Below, one piece after another: positions 34,369 to 42,830 of a stretch of 44,775 nt of DNA (its first letter is position 1; every line of letters starts with the position of its first letter). The position numbers and the translations under genes were made by a program. A model generated the notes under the pieces. That model did no database searches, was not told where the DNA came from, and worked only from the letters and a program-made list of their open reading frames with translations. The stretch comes from Bdellovibrionota bacterium (GTDB taxonomy: Bacteria > Bdellovibrionota > Bdellovibrionia > Bdellovibrionales > JAEYZS01): the NCBI GenBank assembly GCA_040386775.1, contig JAZKEU010000021.1:1-44775 (forward strand). Direction: 5' to 3'.

Positions 34369-36270
34369 CTAACTATTCTTTTGATAGATTTCTATAGCAC
34401 GAGTCAAATAACCTTTTAAAGATTTGATTTCCTCTTTAAACCTCTTGTCATTAGCAATTGGCCCTACAATTTCTTCCGGAGCAAAGCCCAATGTCTCAAA
34501 ATATTTTAAACTCTGTCTAAATTTATCATCTAAAACTCTCAAAACACTTGGGGGCAATTTTTCAATCAATTGGTCAATTTGATGTGTATCTTGATCCATC
34601 GTCATTTCACTGAGCAGGAAGTCCACCAAGTTCACCACGGATACGCCCGCTTCTCTGAATTTTTTATCGCTCTGAAGTTTTGAGACTCCATTCATACGCT
34701 TGCTCATTTCTTGAACAAGCACAATTCTTTTCTCACCAACTCTAATCTCTTTGATATAAAGCCCCATCAAAGCTAACGCCGTAAGTACAGTGACTATCAT
34801 CCAAATTTTATTCCACATTTCTTGTGTCATTGTGAATGAAGATTCTTTGTAAACCAAATTTGGCAAAGTGATTTTTACTTTTTCTTGAGACTGAGTCATG
34901 AATCCCTGATCACCACCCGATGGCAGTTGATTTTTACCCGCCACAACTTTGAGTGGAATTGGCTGAGTCGTTCTCTTTTCAAATTGACGAGTGTTAGGAT
35001 TAAAAAAACTCACGCTCAGACCCGGAATAGTAAGTTCCCCGGTTTTTCTTGGAATCAACAGAATTTCAAATTCTTTAAAACTTGATCCATCAGTTGAAAA
35101 TTTTGAATCACTCTTTGTATCATATTGCTCAAATCCTTCAGGCAAATTTAAAGCTGGAATCTCAATTTGCTTGGCGTTTCCTTTGCCTTCAAATCTCACT
35201 TTGAAGGTGAAAGGTTCATTTGCTGCCACAGTTGTTTTGTCTACAGAACCCTTGATATCAAATGTTCCAACTGCACCAGAATAATCCGTAGGCTGACCTT
35301 GAGATGGCACCGGCAACACTTCAATTTTTACTGGAGGATTTACTTTGGTGAAAGTATAGGGCTTTCCAAATACACCAAAAGCACTCGACATGATTGCTGT
35401 TGCCCTTAATTTGTAAGAATCAATTGTTGCAGTTCCTGGCTTAATTGGAAAGAGAGCGTAGGAAACGAGCAATGCTTTTTTATATGGCAAACCATTGATC
35501 ACTACGTTTGTAAAATTCAATCTCGTAGCAATCTCGATATCTTCTTTCCAAAAGCTTTTTAGATCTGGATATTTCATCGGTTCAAAGTTTGTTAAATTGT
35601 TTTGCGTATAGAGATACCAGGTCGCTGTGATTTGCTCTCCGGCGTAAACTTTTTGCTTATCCACTTCTACACGAATAAAAAATGCTTCATCAGGATTGAT
35701 ATTCGATGGAGCTTGCTGAGCTTTAGGAATTGTCCTTTGCAACAACTGACTGAAGATCGCATCGGCTTCGTCCATGGCGTCTTGCGCATCATCTTCTCCG
35801 TAGTTTGGCTGAGGCGCCTGCGGTTGTGATGGCCTTACGTTACCAGCACTCTTCATTACTTTTAGATTTATAGAATTACTTCTTAAGGTATTTTGACCCA
35901 CAACCACTTCCGCCGGCGTGATGGTGAACTCTCCAGGAGCTTGCGGCACCAGTCGATAATTAAAAATCTGACGTCTAACAAAACTGAACTTTCCATTTAC
36001 GAATTCACTACGCGATTCCACCTGAGACCCACGATCAACGAGATTAAATCCACTGATATCCGGTAGCCTTGGCTCACCCACTCCACCACTTTCAGAGCTA
36101 GATACAATAATGGAATAGAGAAACGATTGCCCCATCACGATTTGGACTTCGCCATTCGCCTGGCCGTTGATTGTGGCAATCACTTCGTCTTTGGCTTCTA
36201 CTTTAAGGCCTGTGAAAAGAGAAAATAATAATATTAAAGTACTTAAAGCTCCACTACCAATCTTTACCAT
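34369..36270 (-). CDS. batD: BatD-like membrane protein
   Basis: BatD is the last gene of the Bat operon, described for 'Bacteroides aerotolerance', with extracytoplasmic beta domains. Starting at 36270 (AAGGAG seven bases upstream) the protein has 633 residues, with a signal peptide ending LKVEA, several immunoglobulin-like strand-rich blocks (VIATINGQANGEVQIVMGQS, VDKQKVYAGEQITATWYLY, VDKTTVAANEPFTFKVRF), a single membrane helix near the end (IWMIVTVLTALALMGLYI) and a helical cytoplasmic tail. The 36297 ATG would lie inside the batC reading frame and has no such site. It overlaps batC by 17 bases in another frame. It may help the VWA proteins fold or signal; the exact function is unknown in the family. 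Confidence 0.88.
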   Translation of the reverse strand: MVKIGSGALSTLILLFSLFTGLKVEAKDEVIATINGQANGEVQIVMGQSFLYSIIVSSSESGGVGEPRLPDISGFNLVDRGSQVESRSEFVNGKFSFVRRQIFNYRLVPQAPGEFTITPAEVVVGQNTLRSNSINLKVMKSAGNVRPSQPQAPQPNYGEDDAQDAMDEADAIFSQLLQRTIPKAQQAPSNINPDEAFFIRVEVDKQKVYAGEQITATWYLYTQNNLTNFEPMKYPDLKSFWKEDIEIATRLNFTNVVINGLPYKKALLVSYALFPIKPGTATIDSYKLRATAIMSSAFGVFGKPYTFTKVNPPVKIEVLPVPSQGQPTDYSGAVGTFDIKGSVDKTTVAANEPFTFKVRFEGKGNAKQIEIPALNLPEGFEQYDTKSDSKFSTDGSSFKEFEILLIPRKTGELTIPGLSVSFFNPNTRQFEKRTTQPIPLKVVAGKNQLPSGGDQGFMTQSQEKVKITLPNLVYKESSFTMTQEMWNKIWMIVTVLTALALMGLYIKEIRVGEKRIVLVQEMSKRMNGVSKLQSDKKFREAGVSVVNLVDFLLSEMTMDQDTHQIDQLIEKLPPSVLRVLDDKFRQSLKYFETLGFAPEEIVGPIANDKRFKEEIKSLKGYLTRAIEIYQKNS

Positions 36271-36931
36271 TTGGAGTCTCCTTGCTTTTTTTATCATTCA
36301 TTTTGGCGCGAATTTGTTCTTCTTGCCTTTTTAATTCATCTAAAATTCTTCTGACATCTTGCTCACTCAAATCCTGACTTTTGAAAGGCTTTGGAGCTTT
36401 TTTCTTGTTTTGGTCCTGCTTTTGTTGATCAGGTTCTTTTGGTTGCTGCTGCTGCTTTTGATCTTGCTTGTTCTGTTCATCTGATTTTTGCTCCTTATCA
36501 GAATCATTTCCCCCGCCACCATTGCCCTGGAACAATAATTCAATATTGTTTTTTACTTCTTCTGATTCGGGGCGAATATCCAAAGCCGCCTGATAATATT
36601 TTAAGGCACTTGGAATATTCTTTTGCTCTCCATAAACTCTTGCGGCGTTAAATAAGGATTGAAATTTCAAATTTTGATCTTCAGTAGAATTAGCTGTTGA
36701 TAAATATTCTTTGATCGCTTTTTCTGGTTCCTTGGAATTCTCATGAACAACGCCCAAGTTATAATGAAGAGCTCCAGCCTTTGGATAATTCACCACTTCT
36801 TTTTCAAGCTGGATTTTACTATCTATAAGTTTCTCATCTGCAAACATCCCCACAGCCTTGTTATTCTTGTAAACCAACGAAGGATTTTCCGCAAAAGCAC
36901 CACTCAAGAGTAACAGTAATGAAATTATCAT
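36254..36931 (-). CDS. batC: BatC-like TPR protein
   Basis: The 225-residue product has a short signal peptide (MIISLLLLLSGAFA), two to three TPR units (AGALHYNLGVVHENSKEPEKA; SLFNAARVYGEQKNIPSALKY), then a Gln/Lys/Asp-rich disordered tract (about 135-180) and a helical C-terminus (LSEQDVRRILDELKRQEEQI). This layout, TPR plus charged low-complexity tail, is typical of BatC. The ATG overlaps the batB stop (ATGA), and its 3' end overlaps batD by 17 bases, so all three are coupled. Confidence 0.85.
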   Translation of the reverse strand: MIISLLLLLSGAFAENPSLVYKNNKAVGMFADEKLIDSKIQLEKEVVNYPKAGALHYNLGVVHENSKEPEKAIKEYLSTANSTEDQNLKFQSLFNAARVYGEQKNIPSALKYYQAALDIRPESEEVKNNIELLFQGNGGGGNDSDKEQKSDEQNKQDQKQQQQPKEPDQQKQDQNKKKAPKPFKSQDLSEQDVRRILDELKRQEEQIRAKMNDKKSKETPNGKDW

Positions 36932-37971
36932 TTTGGTTTCCTCTCCGTGATATTTTTACGTTCCGTCATCAACATCTCGATCATCAAAAGAATAAAAGCA
37001 ATAAACAATGGAATTTGAAATCTCTCGTCATACTTTTTCATAAAGTCGCTTTCAAATTCCGATTTTTCTAATTTCCCAAGATCTGCTTCCAATTGCCTTA
37101 CTTCATCACCAGTAAACGAAGCATGATAATAGGCACCCTTGCCCTCTGAAGCCAATTGTCTCAAGAAATCAGTGTTGACCTTAGACATAACAATTTGACC
37201 TTCAGAATTTTTTTTGTAGCCCTTCAATTGACCAAAATCATCTCTTGCTGGAATGGGCGCGCCTTGCGCCGTTCCCGCACCAATCGTGAAGATACGCACA
37301 CCTTTACTTACAAGGTCTTTGGCTTGTTTCAAAGTGTCATCGTCATGGTCTTCACCATCGGAAATAAATACTATCACTTTTGTAACTTTAGTGAGCTCGT
37401 CTTCTTCAATTCCACCGCGCTTGAAAGAATCCAGGGCTGCTTTAATCACGGACCCAAAATTTGTTCCTTGATTACTGATGGAGTTCGGGTTGATCGTTTC
37501 TAAAAACATCTTCAACGCTGAATAATCAGTGGTCAGTGGGGACATGAGTGCGGCACTTCCCGCAAAACCAATCAATCCCACTTTATATCCATTCACGCGA
37601 TCCAAAAGCTTGGTAATAATGTTCTTTGAAACTTCTAGACGGTTCGGCTTTAAATCTTCAGCCATCATGGAGTTAGAAATATCGAGTGCAAAAATAATCT
37701 CAATCCCTTCCATTTTAACTTGTTCCGTTGACTCTCCTAATTGCGGACGGGCAAGAGAAATCACAATGAATACGACCGCGAGAATTTCAAGAATAAATTT
37801 TATATTGCGCTTTCTTTTAGAAAGAAAGCCAGTCAAAGAATCATAAATCTCTGCCTTGAATAGTTTTTTAATTTTATCCGAGCGAATTTTGAAAGCCAAG
37901 AAGGCCAAAACAATCAGCACCGGTATTGCTGCCAAATAGTATAAATAAATCATATCTTGAAAACGGAACAT
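36928..37971 (-). CDS. batB: BatB-like VWA-domain membrane protein
   Basis: The 347 residues have two N-terminal membrane helices (about 8-27 and 59-73), a von Willebrand factor A domain, and a C-terminal helix (IPLFIAFILLMIEMLM). The MIDAS motif DxSxS is intact in DISNS (D97, S99, S101), with the threonine loop near MSPLTTD and the acidic residue in SDGEDHDD. A VWA domain with a complete MIDAS suggests metal-dependent protein binding in the periplasm. Start ATG abuts the batA stop (TAG-ATG), after a GGGG tract. The close BatA paralogue precedes it, so the pair arose by duplication. Confidence 0.9.
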   Translation of the reverse strand: MFRFQDMIYLYYLAAIPVLIVLAFLAFKIRSDKIKKLFKAEIYDSLTGFLSKRKRNIKFILEILAVVFIVISLARPQLGESTEQVKMEGIEIIFALDISNSMMAEDLKPNRLEVSKNIITKLLDRVNGYKVGLIGFAGSAALMSPLTTDYSALKMFLETINPNSISNQGTNFGSVIKAALDSFKRGGIEEDELTKVTKVIVFISDGEDHDDDTLKQAKDLVSKGVRIFTIGAGTAQGAPIPARDDFGQLKGYKKNSEGQIVMSKVNTDFLRQLASEGKGAYYHASFTGDEVRQLEADLGKLEKSEFESDFMKKYDERFQIPLFIAFILLMIEMLMTERKNITERKPK

Positions 37972-38976
37972 CTACGGCCCCCTTCTCAAAAGTGTAAGCC
38001 TTAAGAAAAGACTTGCCACCAATAGATAAAAGGCCCACTTCAAATAAGTTTGGTAGAGCTCTGTATATCTTGTGAATTTATTCACTTCAATTTTTGTTTT
38101 TTCTAAACGGTCAATGTCTTGGAAAACTTTTTGCAAAGCCCCTGTGCTACCTGCGCGGTAGTATTTTCCACCCGTTTCACTCGCCAATCTCCCTAAAAGA
38201 TCGTCATTTACTTTCGAGTGGATCGGCTGGTATGTTTTTATAGTTCTACCAAATGGATCGGTCATCGTCACCGGAAGCTGGGCTTCTCCATCTACGCCGG
38301 CACCAATAGAATAAATTTTAATTCCGTAGCCTTTGGCAATGTCTAGAGATGTTTCTGGATCAATGGTTCCAGAGTTATTTTCGCCGTCCGTTAAAAGAAT
38401 AATTACCCGACTCTTCGCCGTAGAATCTTTTAATCTTGCAACAGCATTGGCCAGCGCCACACCAATCGCGGTTCCCATCTTGATGGATCTGGTGGGCTCA
38501 ACTTTTCTTAAGCTTTCTAATAGAATAGGATAATCAAGGGTCAGCGGCACTCTGGTGTAGGATTCACCAGAAAAAACCACTAGGCCAATACGGTCAGAAA
38601 CTCTTTTCTTAATGAAATCTTCAATTGTTTTTTTAGAAGATTCCATACGGTTCACCGGCTGCATGTCTTCAATCAACATACTGTCCGAGATATCTAAGGT
38701 CATCATGATGTCAATACCTTCAACATTTCTTTTTACTTTTGTATCAGAAACTTGAGGTCTCGCCAATGCAAACACCAAACAGATCAATGCTAAAATTTTT
38801 AATAATAATGGCAAACCAGAAAGGTAAGATCTTATCCCTCGAGGAAGCCTTGCAATCTGTCCAAGGCTTGAAAATTTTAACGTCGGTTTTTTCTTGGCTA
38901 AGTATAAAACGTAATAACCAATATAGAGCAAAATCAAAATCAGTAATGAAAAAGCCCAAGGATTATGCCAGGTCAT
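37972..38976 (-). CDS. batA: BatA-like VWA-domain membrane protein
   Basis: This 334-residue paralogue of batB has helices at about 6-26 and 54-72, a VWA domain with intact MIDAS (DISDS at D95, S97, S99; TLDY and LLTDGENNSG as the later metal-site loops), and a C-terminal membrane helix (TYLKWAFYLLVASLFLRLTLL). The ATG overlaps the preceding stop by four bases (ATGA) and lies in a GAGAGGGC context. In other species Bat proteins are needed for resistance to envelope or oxidative stress, but mechanism is not settled. Confidence 0.9.
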   Translation of the reverse strand: MTWHNPWAFSLLILILLYIGYYVLYLAKKKPTLKFSSLGQIARLPRGIRSYLSGLPLLLKILALICLVFALARPQVSDTKVKRNVEGIDIMMTLDISDSMLIEDMQPVNRMESSKKTIEDFIKKRVSDRIGLVVFSGESYTRVPLTLDYPILLESLRKVEPTRSIKMGTAIGVALANAVARLKDSTAKSRVIILLTDGENNSGTIDPETSLDIAKGYGIKIYSIGAGVDGEAQLPVTMTDPFGRTIKTYQPIHSKVNDDLLGRLASETGGKYYRAGSTGALQKVFQDIDRLEKTKIEVNKFTRYTELYQTYLKWAFYLLVASLFLRLTLLRRGP

Positions 38977-39830
38977 GCACGCCCTCTCTTTTTCTGAGAA
39001 AGGGCTTCATCGATAATCTCGGTTAACTTTTGCGCGCGATCCATCAAATACAATCCATCAGATTTTTTGATGTCACTTTTTGTTTTAGCAAATTCAGAAA
39101 AATATTTTTTTATATCGTCGCCATGATCACGATAAATTTTTGGATATTTTTTTTTGATTTCGCCTAAGATCTGACGAATTCCCCAGATGTGCGCAGGGAT
39201 ATGCAAGCTTCGACTTAAAAATATTTTTAAATCTTTATCAATTTGATCCGCAAATCCCCTAGGAGAAATGTGCTCCACTTCCAACGCTTTTTCCATTCTG
39301 CGGACGGACTTAAAAAAACTATCTAAAGGACTCAAGGCCGCTTCTAAGTTTTTTAGATCATCAAAAGCTTTTTTGCGGTTCTTAATTTTCTTAAACTGCA
39401 AGTATGGAAGTGCAATTGTATTTACGATCACTGCCACCAGCAAAATCCAAAACCATATTGGATAAGAAAGTTCCCACATAGGAAAAGAGCCCACCGGCTG
39501 CGGAGGATTTGTTGGGTCCTGCTTCAAAACACTTTTCAAGGACCAATCAAATCCCGTGAGCGTCACTTTATTTTTTCCATCGTACATGACCACTTGATCT
39601 GATTTATGATCTCCAGTTCTATAACTAGTTACTATAAATTCAGATTTGTCTGGCATATAAGTTTGAACTTGCAACAACGTGAGCGAAGGAATTTCGTCCG
39701 TGAGCTGAGGATCTTTAATCTGTAAAGAATCTTGCGCAATTCCCTCTGTTGCCCCTTCACAAGATAGAGCGAGCTTCTCGCCCACCGTAATCTCAGCATT
39801 TTTCGAAAGCTTACAATTCCACTGGCTCAT
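38973..39830 (-). CDS. DUF4381-like Bat-operon membrane protein
   Basis: Members of this group sit between the DUF58 and VWA genes. The 285-residue product has one membrane helix (about 121-142, PIWFWILLVAVIVNTIALPYL) flanked by a strand-rich N-terminal region of about 115 residues with two cysteines (6 and 24) and a helical, lysine-rich C-terminal region of about 140 residues. There is no cleavable signal peptide. The positive residues after the helix predict the N-terminus outside and C-terminus in the cytoplasm. Both of its ends overlap neighbouring genes by four bases. The assignment rests on position and general layout; identity in the first half is not clear. Confidence 0.7.
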   Translation of the reverse strand: MSQWNCKLSKNAEITVGEKLALSCEGATEGIAQDSLQIKDPQLTDEIPSLTLLQVQTYMPDKSEFIVTSYRTGDHKSDQVVMYDGKNKVTLTGFDWSLKSVLKQDPTNPPQPVGSFPMWELSYPIWFWILLVAVIVNTIALPYLQFKKIKNRKKAFDDLKNLEAALSPLDSFFKSVRRMEKALEVEHISPRGFADQIDKDLKIFLSRSLHIPAHIWGIRQILGEIKKKYPKIYRDHGDDIKKYFSEFAKTKSDIKKSDGLYLMDRAQKLTEIIDEALSQKKRGRA

Positions 39831-40702
39831 TTGCGAGACCTCATTTTGAAATAGGAAATGAGCGGATCTACAAAATCATTATTGGTTTGAACAACAATTT
39901 TTCCAACACCAGATTTTCTCAGCTCTTGGTCTCTGAGTTTTTTACTTTCGATACTTTTCTCTTTGTAATGTTTTTTAAATAGCGGACTAGATGTATCTAC
40001 CGCGATGATTTGATCTGTTTCAGAATCTTGCATTTCTACTAAACCCATTGAAGGCAATTCATTTTCAAATTGATCTTCAACAACGACCGCAACCGTATCG
40101 TGCTTCTTACCCAAAAACCTCAGTGAACGTTCGTAGTTCGTGTCGATAAAGTCTGAGAATATAAATATATTTGTTTTTTTATTCAGCACTGCTCGCAGAT
40201 GTTCCATCGCTTCTGAAATTTTTGTTTTCTTACTGCGAGGTTCAAAGAATAAAATATCTCTGAGGATTCTGTGCACATGACCACGGCCTTTCTTAGGAGG
40301 AACGTAATGCTCGACTGTATCCGAGAAAAGCAAGAGACCAATTCTATCGTTATTCTTCACCGCACTAAAACTCAAGAGCGCAGCCAATTGAGCAATTACA
40401 TCTTTTTTTAAGTAATACTTAGAACCAAACTCTCCGGATCCACTCACATCCACAGCAATCATCAACGTGAGTTCGCGCTCTTCATCATATTTTTTTATGT
40501 ATGGCTTATCGGCTCGTGCCGTGAGAGTCCAAGAGATGTGTCGCACATCATCGCCCGGAACATACTCTCTGAAATCAGAAAAAGTCATACCCTGGCCTTT
40601 AAAAGCAGAATGGTACTCTCCTGCAAAAAGAGAGTTCACTAGCTTTCTTGTTTGAATTTCAAGAAGCTTAACTTTTTTTAAAAGCTCAGGACTGAGTTCC
40701 AT
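39827..40702 (-). CDS. DUF58 domain protein (VWA-like)
   Basis: The 291-residue protein has the DUF58 hallmark GDDVRHISWTLTARADKPYIKKY (50-72) and an adjoining VWA-like half with a DVSGS metal site (D85, S87, S89). No membrane helix is present, so it is cytoplasmic or peripheral. DUF58 proteins are typical MoxR partners; the AAA ATPase is thought to act on them. The gene lies three bases after moxR, and its stop overlaps the next gene's start. Confidence 0.92.
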   Translation of the reverse strand: MELSPELLKKVKLLEIQTRKLVNSLFAGEYHSAFKGQGMTFSDFREYVPGDDVRHISWTLTARADKPYIKKYDEERELTLMIAVDVSGSGEFGSKYYLKKDVIAQLAALLSFSAVKNNDRIGLLLFSDTVEHYVPPKKGRGHVHRILRDILFFEPRSKKTKISEAMEHLRAVLNKKTNIFIFSDFIDTNYERSLRFLGKKHDTVAVVVEDQFENELPSMGLVEMQDSETDQIIAVDTSSPLFKKHYKEKSIESKKLRDQELRKSGVGKIVVQTNNDFVDPLISYFKMRSRK

Positions 40703-40705
40703 GAA

Positions 40706-41689
40706 TTATGGCACCTCAATGTGATTTAAAACCTCATTGATAACTTGATCTGTTGATACTTCTTCGGCCTCGGCTTCATAAGTTAAAATGATTCTATGTC
40801 GAAGAACCAAGTAAGCAATGGCTTTCACGTCATCCGCCGTCACGTAACCCCGACCCTTTAGGAAAGCATGAGCTCTCGATGCTTTTGCAAGAGAGATTGT
40901 TGCTCTAGGAGAACCACCCACTTGCACTAAACTTTCAAGCCTCCTCAACCCCATGGCGCTCGGCTGCCTAGTCGCAAAAATAATTTCAACAATGTAGTTT
41001 TTAATTTTTGCATCAATGTAAATTTCATTGATTAATTTTCTCACTCTTAAAATATCATCTTTGCCCATCATCGCATTCACTTTGGGAATTGCATCAGTTG
41101 AAAGATTTTCTAAAATCGTAAGTTCTTCTTGGCGATTCGGATACTTCACCACCGTCTTGAACATAAATCTATCCATCTGCGCTTCTGGAAGTGGATATGT
41201 GCCTTCTTGTTCAATCGGGTTCTGAGTTGCCAAAACCAAAAATGGCATTTCGAGAGGATAGGTAGTATCCCCAATAGTCACTTGCTTTTCCGCCATCGCT
41301 TCAAGCAAAGCACTTTGAACTTTTGCAGGAGCACGGTTGATCTCATCGGCCAAAACTATATTTGTAAAAATCGGACCTTTTTTTGAAGTGAACTCATTTG
41401 TCTTTTGATTATAAATCATCGTCCCCACAAGATCTGAAGGGAGCAGATCGGGAGTGAACTGAATTCTTTGGAATCCCAGCGAAGTGGCCTTGGCAAAAGT
41501 TGAGATCGCCAAAGTTTTTGCCAATCCCGGAAGGCCTTCCAGCAAGACGTGTCCACCGGTGAGTAGGCCCATCATAATACTTTCAGCCATTTCTTTTTGT
41601 CCGATAACAACTTTAGAAACTTCTTGAAGCACGGATTTTATGTATGGATTTTCTTTTTCAATATCACGATTCAATTGTTCGATTTGCAT
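40706..41689 (-). CDS. moxR: MoxR-family AAA+ ATPase
   Basis: MoxR ATPases act as chaperones for VWA proteins. The 327 residues include Walker A GLPGLAKT (52-59), Walker B VLADE (112-116) in the MoxR-specific context DEINRAPAKVQSALLEAM, sensor 1 ATQNPIEQEGTYPLPEAQMDRF, and the C-terminal lid with RHRIILTYEAEAE. It heads the seven-gene moxR-DUF58-DUF4381-batABCD operon, which is read as one transcript from the spacer at 41.7 kb. A clear assignment to the family; substrate inferred from context. Confidence 0.95.
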   Translation of the reverse strand: MQIEQLNRDIEKENPYIKSVLQEVSKVVIGQKEMAESIMMGLLTGGHVLLEGLPGLAKTLAISTFAKATSLGFQRIQFTPDLLPSDLVGTMIYNQKTNEFTSKKGPIFTNIVLADEINRAPAKVQSALLEAMAEKQVTIGDTTYPLEMPFLVLATQNPIEQEGTYPLPEAQMDRFMFKTVVKYPNRQEELTILENLSTDAIPKVNAMMGKDDILRVRKLINEIYIDAKIKNYIVEIIFATRQPSAMGLRRLESLVQVGGSPRATISLAKASRAHAFLKGRGYVTADDVKAIAYLVLRHRIILTYEAEAEEVSTDQVINEVLNHIEVP

Positions 41690-41721
41690 GTCCCTTGTTC
41701 TCCCTAATGATGTGCTCTAAT

Positions 41722-41750
41722 AGGATAGATTTTTAGAAGCTAGGGACCAA
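41722..41750 (-). promoter_or_regulatory. Candidate promoter for the moxR-bat operon
   Basis: On the minus strand TTGGTC (41745-41750), 17 bases, then TATCCT (41722-41727) lies about 35 bases before the moxR start. Spacing is ideal but the -35 box is poor, so this is tentative. Confidence 0.3.
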
Positions 41751-41819
41751 CAAAAATGTGATGCATTACGAGTACTTTACGCAATTGGTCAGAGATGCTG
41801 CGTTCACAGCTAGATGCAA

Positions 41820-41975
41820 TGGTTAGTAATGCTTTAAGTTAACAGGCGACTACAAGGCCGATACAAATGTGTTTTTTAAAAAGACTTGTATCGGCCGCGT
41901 AAGTTATAAGAATATAAAGTAAGTTTTGAGGAATTTAAATTCATTTCGCCTGTTAACTTAAAGCATTATTAACCA
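41820..41975. repeat. Long nested inverted repeat in a divergent spacer
   Basis: The 30-base arms at 41820-41849 and 41946-41975 are reverse complements with one mismatch (a G-U pair in plus-strand RNA). Inside is a second 11-bp stem, GGCCGATACAA (41856-41866) with TTGTATCGGCC (41886-41896), with a 19-base loop. It ends about five bases before the ribosome site of the next gene. Because the neighbours are divergent, it cannot be the terminator of either. It might be a structured leader of the 41989 mRNA, an operator or a mobile repeat; no target duplication is seen. About half of the 299-base spacer is explained by it. Confidence 0.85.
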
Positions 41976-41988
41976 CTGAAGGAGTCGA

Positions 41989-42819
41989 ATGTTTATACAT
42001 CATCGGGGATGGATCTTCTTAGGAATAGTTTCTTTTCTATTTCTAATTGCTGGGCAAGCTTTATTCGGAAGACAAGGCCTTCTTATGGGCTTTCTTGCTG
42101 CCAGTGCTCTTAACTTTTATATTTATTTTGTATCTGAAAAAATGATCTTTAATTTTTTCAAGGCAGAGGCCCTGACAGGACAAGACTCTTGGGGCGTGAC
42201 CTCTTCTCTAGTCAAGGCAGCAGAGAATTTTCATAGCTTTCCCCCGCAAGTTTACATCACAAAAATTGATTCTCCTCTAATTTTTTGCACATCGCGTGGA
42301 TGGGGAAAATCAAAAATCATTCTTTCCGAAGCTCTTCTCAACAAGCTCACTAAAGAAGAAATCCAAGATTTATTAATGATTCACATGCTATACCTTTTAT
42401 CTTTAAGCGCTTTCTTTATTGGATTTAGAGCTCAATTTGCCGAGATCATCTATGTGATTACAAAATTTCTAGATTTAATTCTGTCACTTCCATACATTGT
42501 TAGCGGCCAAGACAAAAAAATCGTATTCTTTCAAAAAATTCTTCTGCCATTCGGAACAATATTTGCTGAGACTCACAAGAAAACCCTTCTTCATGTGGAC
42601 GAACAAGCTGCAAAACTCATTGGCTCAAAAGAAAGATACGCAAAGCTCATCTGGAAACTTCAAGGCCTTCTCCAAACAAAACCTTTCCCCGCTCCACCAT
42701 CTCCTGTGATTTTGTTTATGATCAATCCCTTGACAACTAATGGTTTAGACAAATATTTCCAAAAGCATTTCGGACTCGACGTGAGAATCAAAAATCTCGT
42801 CGGCCACTACCCTATGTAA
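41989..42819 (+). CDS. HtpX-like membrane protein lacking the zinc-protease site
   Basis: HtpX is a membrane M48 metalloprotease that degrades damaged membrane proteins. This 276-residue product keeps its overall plan: an N-terminal helix pair, the G-R-Q-G-L-L stretch at 27-32, a helix with NFYIYFVSEKMIFNFFKAE, the strand PPQVYITKIDSPLIFCTSRG, and SEALLNKLTKEEIQDLLMIH. The catalytic HExxH is replaced by HMLYL (H132 kept; Glu and second His lost), and the third ligand in the ExxxD element is Leu200, though D204 remains. Hence it is probably an inactive relative. ATG 41989 has AGGAG four bases upstream. It leads a three-gene group with DUF1844 and the Do protease. Confidence 0.75.
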   Translation: MFIHHRGWIFLGIVSFLFLIAGQALFGRQGLLMGFLAASALNFYIYFVSEKMIFNFFKAEALTGQDSWGVTSSLVKAAENFHSFPPQVYITKIDSPLIFCTSRGWGKSKIILSEALLNKLTKEEIQDLLMIHMLYLLSLSAFFIGFRAQFAEIIYVITKFLDLILSLPYIVSGQDKKIVFFQKILLPFGTIFAETHKKTLLHVDEQAAKLIGSKERYAKLIWKLQGLLQTKPFPAPPSPVILFMINPLTTNGLDKYFQKHFGLDVRIKNLVGHYPM

Positions 42820-42830
42820 AAGAGGATACC

